Assembly: GCA_028711405.1 (NCBI GenBank)
Contig: JAQTSH010000128.1
Span: forward strand, 1 to 5,349
Reading direction: 5' to 3'
Origin: Methanoregula sp.
Lineage (GTDB): Archaea; Halobacteriota; Methanomicrobia; Methanomicrobiales; Methanospirillaceae
DNA length: 5,349 bases
Below the pieces are notes generated by a model. The model was not told the origin of the DNA, did not search any database, and worked only from the letters and a program-made list of their open reading frames with translations. The position numbers and the translations under genes are program-made. Each line of letters opens with the position of its first letter. Position 1 is the stretch's first letter. This document shows, one piece after another, positions 1 to 5,349 of this stretch.

Positions 1-125
1 AGATTCCTGTGAAATGTTTGGCAATTGTGGTTTTGCTTCTATTTCCCGAAATCCACCTCTCGAACTAATTCATATTCCATGTTCCAGACCGCCATCATTG
101 AATCAGAGCAGCTCCCCGTCTGTAA

Positions 126-133
126 GAGGCGAT
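126..133 (+). promoter_or_regulatory. Shine-Dalgarno site of the small membrane protein gene
   Basis: The sequence GAGGCGAT differs at one base from GAGGTGAT, the complement of the conserved 3' end of archaeal 16S rRNA. It ends five bases before the ATG at 139. This site decides the start: the reading frame is open further upstream, with ATGs at 25 and 79, but neither is followed by a convincing leader, whereas the ATG at 139 gives a short basic N-terminus directly before a membrane segment. I saw no convincing archaeal TATA box between 1 and 125; an AT-rich patch near 66-77 is too weak to call. Confidence 0.55.
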
Positions 134-138
134 GGCGG

Positions 139-720
139 ATGAAAAAAGTTCGTGAGATGATGATGAGCCGGACGGCCCTGATCTGTTTTACGATTGTCAT
201 TGCAGTGGTAGTTATCGCTATCGTTCTTTTAACGAGTTCACCAATACAATCCAACGAAAAAGAGGAGATGGAACACATGAGATATCCACTATTACCCAAG
301 TCTGTAAATGCTGATTTAAGTCGGTTAAACAAAGAAAAACCATTTGTTGTCAACAGGTGGGAGATTGATGAAAACCAGAAGAAAATCGTTCTCTATGTTA
401 TCTGGATGAATGCACGACAGATCAATGAGCTCCAGAATAAACAAGTTGGAGACTGGTATGTTACAGCAGTTCCGGATACTGAGATGATAAAGGAGATAGA
501 GACCGTACGGGCAGAGATGCATCAGCTGGAACAGGACCCCGAAATGCAGCTTGCTACATATACAATGGGGGTTGGAAATGGCCATATAGATCTTTATGTG
601 TATTTATTTAATTACACGCCGAAGAATCGGGAATTACTGAAGAACGGGATCCGGGGATGGAAAGTCGATGGCGGGGCTGTTACTACGCCATCCTGGACTC
701 CTACCGGGACAATGCGGTGA
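139..720 (+). CDS. Small membrane-anchored protein of unknown function with an internal duplication
   Basis: I do not recognise this family. From the ATG at 139 the product has 193 residues. Residues 1-11 are short and basic (MKKVREMMMSR), residues 12-33 form one strongly hydrophobic segment, and the remaining 160 or so residues are soluble. This fits a signal anchor with the C-terminal part outside the cell; no lipobox cysteine is present. The outer part holds two similar units, about residues 82-108 and 149-176. Each reads roughly I-x-LYV-x3-N-x4-N, a charged or amide-rich helix with E-L, then W-x-V. A helical stretch rich in Glu, Met and Gln separates them (about 114-137). The tail is rich in Thr and Pro. 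A sequon-like NYT lies in the second unit. No catalytic motif is visible. The gene converges on the large minus-strand gene and shares no operon in the window. The coding call is good (SD site, membrane segment, ordered composition); the function is unknown. Starts at 157, 160 or 163 are less likely. Confidence 0.8.
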   Translation: MKKVREMMMSRTALICFTIVIAVVVIAIVLLTSSPIQSNEKEEMEHMRYPLLPKSVNADLSRLNKEKPFVVNRWEIDENQKKIVLYVIWMNARQINELQNKQVGDWYVTAVPDTEMIKEIETVRAEMHQLEQDPEMQLATYTMGVGNGHIDLYVYLFNYTPKNRELLKNGIRGWKVDGGAVTTPSWTPTGTMR

Positions 721-763
721 AGACCGAAAAGAATTTTCCTGCCTGCTATGGAAATCACATTAT

Positions 764-779
764 CCATGGGTTCCTATGG
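764..779. terminator. Possible hairpin between convergent genes
   Basis: CCATGG and CTATGG can pair around a four-base loop, giving a stem of six pairs including one G-T wobble when read as DNA. It lies 44 bases past the stop codon of the small plus-strand gene. No long T-run follows on the plus strand; the nearest is TTTT at 798-801, inside the perfect 14-base palindrome at 798-811. It could contribute to stopping transcripts from either side or be chance. The evidence is position and pairing only. Confidence 0.2.
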
Positions 780-807
780 CAACACAGCCATGAACACTTT
801 TACCGGT

Positions 808-829
808 AAAAAATTAATCCGTGAACACG
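808..829 (-). terminator. Oligo-T terminator after the giant surface-protein gene
   Basis: Reading the minus strand past the stop codon at 834-832, there is a small CGTG-TT-CACG inverted repeat (829 down to 820), then an AT-rich stretch ending in six T residues (813 down to 808). Archaeal RNA polymerase commonly terminates at oligo-T tracts, with or without a stem, so a T6 run about 20 bases past the stop in a convergent gap is a plausible terminator. The stem is short and its loop would be tight, so the T-tract carries most of the weight. Confidence 0.4.
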
Positions 830-831
830 AA

Positions 832-3800
832 TCAGACAAACTTCCCTTTTTTGGGGCTCGTCCATTTGGTATGATTCACTACCAGACAAGTGTCTGGTTG
901 TACGGTTACATCATATGAAATGGCGAAAGTGCCATTTATTATTGTTTTGATATCGTATGAACCAATCGGAAGGTACTGGAATGCAAACGGGGTCACCTTT
1001 TTCATATCGACATTGTCGATATAGATCTTCGCATTCGGGGGAGTACTTACAATTTTCAGGCAGCCATTTGTATAGGGTTTCAAAATAAACCGCCGGATGA
1101 TCTGGTCATCCGTAATCCAGATCCGGGTACTCATGGGAACATACCCGGCTCTTGATACAGCGATCACATGATCTCCCATGGATATATTGTAGAACGTATG
1201 AGGTGTGGAATACCCACTCATAAACCCATCAATAAAAATATCTGCTCCATCCGGTTCGGAATCAATAATGACGGGAACATCCGGGATAGACCAGGGGACG
1301 ACCGTTACCTCCGGGGCATCCGGATTATAGGTCAGGTATCCGGAGACATACGAACCATTTGAGGCAATGCTCATAAATTCAGTATCGGGATATAAGGTGA
1401 CCGCCTGTGGGATCCGGTAATTGGAGGGTATACCGTTGATCGTGAACGGACTCCGGTTGTAGCCATCAACACGAATCGATGTCGCGACACCTGCAGGAAT
1501 TTCGAACTCGGAAAAAGTCACCGTACTGATAGTCCCGTTGAAAACCCAGACATCTTTTCTCGCGATCGGGAACGGGTTTTTACCGTTCTTGATCATGACT
1601 GAATGACGCCCGTTTGTAAGACCAAAAAAGAGTGTGGGGGTGACCGTCTTTAACAGGTGACCATCGATATACACCGGGCAACCGGACGGTTTTGACGTAA
1701 CCAGTATGCCTCCATAGGATTCCAAGTCGATAAGTTCCTCGGGAACCTGGGCATAATCGGAATCGTGAATTCCAAAAGTATCCAAATCAATCCGTATAGT
1801 ACTATCCTCACTAAAAAATATCCGTTCTTCCACCGAATTGAATCCTTCCATCTCAAGGGAGATGGTGTGAGTTCCGGCAGGAAGCATCCGCAGTGTATCC
1901 GGAGTTGTTTTCCCGGTGAAATCATAATCCACGAAAATTGATGCGCCAGGTGGATTGGATATAATCCTGAGAGAATAATACCGACCAGACTGGTTGATTG
2001 TCTCTTCAATGGGTCCTGATAGCAGGGGAACATCAGACATGAGCGTCACGTTCTCCATGAGTTGGTTTGTTAAGAGATGTCCAGGATCTGATTGAGCATC
2101 TGTTGCAAACGGGATACTTTTCGTAATACCTGTGAGAACCAGAGAACGCTCGAGATCTGGCGATGAATTATTCGTCATCAGCCAGGTTATCCCGGTGATC
2201 GGAAGAAGTTGCTTCCCTGTAGCAATCCGGTGATTATTTTTTTCAAATGTGGTGTTCTGTCCGGGGATGGCAGGTTGCGGGGTGTCCTGAACACGGGTCT
2301 CCTGAACGGTTGTCGGTAATGCAGCAGTGGCATTTTCCTTGACCGTTTCATTGCCAAAAAAAGTATCTTTTCTGATCTGTTCCCCGGTGAGATTCATGAT
2401 TAAAAAGATATTGCGGTTTTCAAGATAATCCCCTCTCCCTGCCAGAACGGTGCTCTGGATTCCGGCACCGTTACCCGATTGCCTGATAAAGGCCGTCACA
2501 TCCAGGTTCGCCATACTGATCCGTGAAGAACCGCCAGTGAGGTTGTTCTGCCATAGAGCCCCATTGAAAAATATCGTGTTTTCGTCGGTATCCGTACCGG
2601 AAGATGCAGTACTCAGAACGAGAAGATGTGCATCTTGAAGTGCGGACGTGTTGATGCTGCCAGGAAACACAAGTTGTGTGGTGGCATTTGCGGAATCGAT
2701 GCCGGTATCCCTGCCACCCATGAGTATGTCGCAGCCTTCCCCAATCCAGTATGCCACGGGATGTCCGTCGGGGATCTCGTACATGACGACCACCGCAGCG
2801 CCATACACTGCAAAGGCATCGTTTTTCGTGCCGGAATTTTCCACGGTCAGCCGGTGCATTCCCGGCCCGGTAATGATCTCGCCTGCATTATAACCGGTCG
2901 TGTCAACCAGGTAGTCATATGTACCGTTGCCTTTCCGGTCCGAATAGGTGTTCCGCTCTTTTAGTAGTGTCCCGTCCAGCGTGAGCCGGATTTTTGCAGG
3001 TTTGCCAAGGCGTGCGACCGTGTTGTGGCTCCATGTCGTATACAGGTACAGGTCTGCCTCACGGATCGTGGCGTTGAGGGGCAACCGGATATCCAGCGTG
3101 TAATCCTGACTGGCTCCAACATCGAGTAGTCCCGAATAGGAACTTACGGGAATCACATCGATTCCACCGTTTATGATGCCCTGTTTGAAAAGAGTCAGGT
3201 TCTTGCCGGCATACCCTGACGGGTCGGGAAGTCCTGACGGGTTCGTATCACCCTGTCCGGATTGGGTTTGTTCGGTTAACTCCACCTCAACATTTACCGT
3301 TTCATCTTCAGCGAGAGTGATCTCCCCAGTATTGTCCGTGAATCCCTCTATTTTTAATGAGAGAGAATGGGTGCCGATGATCACGTTTTCGAGTGTTGCA
3401 GGGGTCTGTACGGACATATTTATTCCGTCCAACCAGATCCATGCCCCCTCCGGGTTGGAAGAAACGTCCACCGAACCATTGATCGATTCGAGGATAATGT
3501 CAACAACAGTAGTTTCAGATTTCCGAACACGTACCTGCTTCTCCTCGCTCGGTCGATACTCGTCATGGTCTTCCAGCTGCACAGAGATGGTATGTTCTTC
3601 CGTGGAAATCCCGTTTAGAGTGGCATTCGTTAAATACTCTGTCTCCAGACCGTCGAGGAAGATCCGGGCTTGTGGGGGAATCGAGTTCACCGTAATACTC
3701 CCGGCAGGGACTTCTGCGTACTGGACCGAGAGCATCGATAGGAAAATCTTGAAATAACTACCTACACATTTGTACTTCAGTTCACTATCCTGCCAGCCGT

Positions 3801-4833
3801 TTACCGTGCCGCTGACATCCCAGGAATTTGAGCCATAATACGGACCGGAGGGAGTCCCCGAATCCAGGGTTTCGTCATTGAACTTATATGAACCATCAAC
3901 ACTTGCCAGGTAAACCGCGGAGAGTTTTGCAGTTCCTTCACGTTCATTTTCCGTATCCAGATCAGTCGTGGAAAATTCAGTAGTCCCTTCATACCCTGCA
4001 TCGGTCGCCGGGTCCATCGGATCATGCCCCTGGTTGATCCAGTAATAGACCTGGTCACCGTCCCGGTCATTATATGCGATCACAAGGACGATGCATTTGA
4101 TGCGCCCGTCAAAACTTGGACTGACCTTGTTGGAGTTTGCCTTCACGGAAACTGTTCTTCCGTTGATCTGGGATTTGACATCATACCACATCAGGTAGTC
4201 ACTGGTCACCCGGTTACAGTGGTCATTGACGGTGACCGGTCCTGTTCCCCCGTTCCCCGGATAGGAATAGGGCACGTTTAAGATTTCATGACCCAGCGTT
4301 GCCTCAAATGACCCGTCACCATCCCCGTCAAAAAGAACATCAGCTGTACCATCATAATTGTTCTGCTTGTGCCCGCAATAGACGACAACATATACTCGTG
4401 CCCAGTCGATGCTGGTATAGTCCGGGAGGGAAAAACTCTTCTGGGCGGAGGTACTAAAGCCGGGGTATGCACCAAACCAGATTCCCCCGGAAACATTTCC
4501 TTTCTGGATCGTGTTAAGGGGAATTGTCCCCAGGGATGGATTCGCCAGAACCGGGCTGACAAGAAATGCTGCCAGGAGCATAAAAACAAGTAACGTAATA
4601 CCCGGGAAAGACCGGAGACGGTCTCTTTTCCTCTGAAAATGCCTCGCAACCTTTTCAATACGTATGCTTATAACATCATCGGTACATTGGCAGTTATGAA
4701 AATGACGTGCCCCGCTTTTTTGCTTTTGCAAGACTGGATCACGGTGGGAATCGTGTATGTTTATTGATACATGATCATGACCGGCAGAATGTGTATACGT
4801 TTTATTTCCCGACCAGCACGTATCAGTCTTCAT
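832..4833 (-). CDS. Giant secreted or membrane-anchored surface protein with two DUF3344 domains and six PEGA-like repeats
   Basis: The product has about 1,333 residues, numbered here from the ATG at 4833. Residues 1-73 are a polar, His/Cys-bearing tail. A basic stretch precedes a hydrophobic core at about 77-97, ending in a signal-peptidase-like VLA-NP site. The mature part, in order, is: DUF3344 (about 100-374; VYCGHKQNNYDGT, CNRVTSDYLMWYDV and YYWINQGHD are typical); PEGA-like repeats at 378-450 and 452-520; a second, diverged DUF3344 (543-817; YWIGEGCD); a Thr/Asn-rich linker (818-951); PEGA-like repeats at 952-1018 and 1040-1108; an unassigned beta-rich stretch (1109-1185); and PEGA-like repeats at 1186-1252 and 1257-1323. 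The repeats follow the pattern S-x-P-x-(G/N)-A-x-(I/V)-(Y/F/W)-(I/L/V)-D-G, mostly then TP and G-x-H-x-(I/V). About two dozen N-x-S/T sequons suggest glycosylation. There is no C-terminal membrane segment or PGF-CTERM-like tail, so attachment, if any, would be by an uncleaved N-terminal anchor. Neither domain has a known enzymatic role; a structural or adhesive surface function is inference. The gene directly follows a MacB/FtsX permease gene and is probably cotranscribed with it. The alternative start is ATG 4848. Confidence 0.88.
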   Translation of the reverse strand: MKTDTCWSGNKTYTHSAGHDHVSINIHDSHRDPVLQKQKSGARHFHNCQCTDDVISIRIEKVARHFQRKRDRLRSFPGITLLVFMLLAAFLVSPVLANPSLGTIPLNTIQKGNVSGGIWFGAYPGFSTSAQKSFSLPDYTSIDWARVYVVVYCGHKQNNYDGTADVLFDGDGDGSFEATLGHEILNVPYSYPGNGGTGPVTVNDHCNRVTSDYLMWYDVKSQINGRTVSVKANSNKVSPSFDGRIKCIVLVIAYNDRDGDQVYYWINQGHDPMDPATDAGYEGTTEFSTTDLDTENEREGTAKLSAVYLASVDGSYKFNDETLDSGTPSGPYYGSNSWDVSGTVNGWQDSELKYKCVGSYFKIFLSMLSVQYAEVPAGSITVNSIPPQARIFLDGLETEYLTNATLNGISTEEHTISVQLEDHDEYRPSEEKQVRVRKSETTVVDIILESINGSVDVSSNPEGAWIWLDGINMSVQTPATLENVIIGTHSLSLKIEGFTDNTGEITLAEDETVNVEVELTEQTQSGQGDTNPSGLPDPSGYAGKNLTLFKQGIINGGIDVIPVSSYSGLLDVGASQDYTLDIRLPLNATIREADLYLYTTWSHNTVARLGKPAKIRLTLDGTLLKERNTYSDRKGNGTYDYLVDTTGYNAGEIITGPGMHRLTVENSGTKNDAFAVYGAAVVVMYEIPDGHPVAYWIGEGCDILMGGRDTGIDSANATTQLVFPGSINTSALQDAHLLVLSTASSGTDTDENTIFFNGALWQNNLTGGSSRISMANLDVTAFIRQSGNGAGIQSTVLAGRGDYLENRNIFLIMNLTGEQIRKDTFFGNETVKENATAALPTTVQETRVQDTPQPAIPGQNTTFEKNNHRIATGKQLLPITGITWLMTNNSSPDLERSLVLTGITKSIPFATDAQSDPGHLLTNQLMENVTLMSDVPLLSGPIEETINQSGRYYSLRIISNPPGASIFVDYDFTGKTTPDTLRMLPAGTHTISLEMEGFNSVEERIFFSEDSTIRIDLDTFGIHDSDYAQVPEELIDLESYGGILVTSKPSGCPVYIDGHLLKTVTPTLFFGLTNGRHSVMIKNGKNPFPIARKDVWVFNGTISTVTFSEFEIPAGVATSIRVDGYNRSPFTINGIPSNYRIPQAVTLYPDTEFMSIASNGSYVSGYLTYNPDAPEVTVVPWSIPDVPVIIDSEPDGADIFIDGFMSGYSTPHTFYNISMGDHVIAVSRAGYVPMSTRIWITDDQIIRRFILKPYTNGCLKIVSTPPNAKIYIDNVDMKKVTPFAFQYLPIGSYDIKTIINGTFAISYDVTVQPDTCLVVNHTKWTSPKKGKFV

Positions 4834-4842
4834 GATTGACTT

Positions 4843-4846
4843 CCTC
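4843..4846 (-). promoter_or_regulatory. Shine-Dalgarno site choosing ATG 4833 over ATG 4848
   Basis: On the minus strand GAGG lies nine bases before the ATG at 4833, an acceptable spacing. The ATG at 4848 directly follows the permease stop codon, and its only SD-like sequence, GGGTGA (4854 down to 4849), touches it with no spacer. I therefore prefer 4833, although re-initiation at 4848 by ribosomes ending on the permease is possible. The difference is five residues. Confidence 0.45.
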
Positions 4847-4848
4847 AT

Positions 4849-5349
4849 TCACCCGTTCCTTATGGCATCAACGGGATTCATGTGTGCAGCTTTTAATGCC
4901 GGATAGATCCCGGCAAGGAGCGACAATGCGACTGCGATGCCAAAACCCAAAAGAAGGATCCCCGGAGTTATGAGCGTGAGATCCATCCGGGAAAAACCGG
5001 CAAACACGTCACCCATGGCACTGACCAGGTATGCCTTGCCTATCGTGTTGATACAGGTTGAGAACACAATGCCAAGAACAATGCCGAGGATGCCGCCGGC
5101 TATGCCGATATAGAGACATTCCAGCATGATTAAGGTAATAATATTTATCCGGTTCGCGCCGATTGCCATGCTGATCCCAATCTCCCGTGTCCGCTCCATG
5201 ACCGAGATGATCATTGTGTTGATGATCATCAGGGCACCGATCACAAGAGAGATAGCAGCAAAAAGCGACAGGAAGAGCACAACCGTGTCCATCAGCCGGT
5301 TTACCGCATCGATCTGTTCAAACGGTCCTTTTGCCGTCAGACCCAGGGC
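4849..5349 (-). CDS. MacB/FtsX-type ABC transporter permease, C-terminal part (5' end outside window)
   Basis: The reading frame is open to the window edge, so these 166 residues are the C-terminal portion of a longer protein; the Met at 5292 is internal, not the start. Numbering within the window, residues 1-20 are the end of the extracytoplasmic region. Three membrane segments follow, at about 21-50, 68-98 and 125-152. The family hallmark S-V-M-E-R-T-R-E-I-G-I (49-59), followed by a short A-I-G-A motif, sits after the first of these in the cytoplasmic loop that contacts the ATPase. The protein ends with the typical YPALKAA and NPVDAIR. MacB-like permeases have four membrane helices with a large extracytoplasmic domain between the first two, so helix 1 and that domain lie beyond the right edge, probably with an ATPase gene. 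Members of this family work by mechanotransmission or export of lipoproteins, peptides or drugs; the substrate cannot be read here. Its TGA (4851-4849) abuts the downstream surface-protein gene, indicating an operon. Confidence 0.92.
   Translation of the reverse strand, partial: ALGLTAKGPFEQIDAVNRLMDTVVLFLSLFAAISLVIGALMIINTMIISVMERTREIGISMAIGANRINIITLIMLECLYIGIAGGILGIVLGIVFSTCINTIGKAYLVSAMGDVFAGFSRMDLTLITPGILLLGFGIAVALSLLAGIYPALKAAHMNPVDAIRNG

Noticed and set aside
25..138. N-terminal extension of the small plus-strand gene from ATG 25 or ATG 79
   Set aside because: The extension is polar with no pattern, and the ATG at 139 has the better ribosome-binding site and gives a normal signal anchor.
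798..811. Perfect 14-base palindrome TTTTACCGGTAAAA considered as an operator
   Set aside because: It lies at the 3' ends of two converging genes, where an operator would have no promoter to control; it overlaps the T-tract and is better seen as part of the termination region.
2191..2205. An LPITG sequence (residues 877-881 of the large protein) resembling a sortase motif
   Set aside because: It lies mid-protein, is not followed by a membrane segment and basic tail, and sortase anchoring is not expected here; most likely chance.
3173..3757. A 194-codon open frame on the plus strand opposite the DUF3344/PEGA region
   Set aside because: It lies wholly antisense to a well-supported coding region, has no family resemblance or clear ribosome-binding site, and its composition mirrors the complement of the real gene.
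4278..4658. A 126-codon minus-strand open frame overlapping the signal-peptide region, beginning with TTG
   Set aside because: I considered it as a sign of a frameshift that could explain the long N-terminal tail, but it does not encode the hydrophobic signal core or any DUF3344 motif; the main frame does.

Overview
The window looks like part of the chromosome of a methanogenic archaeon, probably of the Methanomicrobiales. This rests mainly on a very large surface protein that combines DUF3344 domains with PEGA-type beta repeats, a combination known chiefly from methanogens. Supporting signs are an archaeal-style oligo-T stop signal and Shine-Dalgarno sites of the GAGG/GAGGTGAT type. The taxonomic call is an inference, because no marker gene is present.

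Layout. Positions 1-138 hold no gene I can support, apart from the ribosome-binding site of the first gene. Positions 139-720 (+) encode a small membrane-anchored protein of unknown function, whose exported part appears to contain a duplicated strand-helix-strand unit. Positions 721-831 are a convergent intergenic gap with a hairpin and, on the minus strand, a T-tract terminator for the large gene. Positions 832-4833 (-, with an alternative ATG at 4848) encode a protein of about 1,333 residues: an unusual N-terminal tail, a signal peptide or membrane anchor, DUF3344, two PEGA-like repeats, a second DUF3344, a linker rich in glycosylation sequons, two PEGA-like repeats, an unassigned beta-rich stretch and two more PEGA-like repeats. 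Positions 4849-5349 (-) carry the C-terminal part of a MacB/FtsX-type ABC transporter permease, cut by the window edge.

The permease stop codon directly abuts the first ATG of the giant surface-protein gene, so the two are very probably one transcription unit. A simple reading is an envelope-associated operon: a MacB-like transporter (its ATPase would lie beyond the right edge) together with a large, probably glycosylated, extracellular beta-rich protein. The small convergent gene is not part of that operon. I see no RNA genes, CRISPR arrays, insertion sequences or attachment sites. The most unusual points are the two diverged DUF3344 copies interleaved with six PEGA-like repeats in one chain, and the 73-residue His/Cys-bearing extension before the signal sequence.
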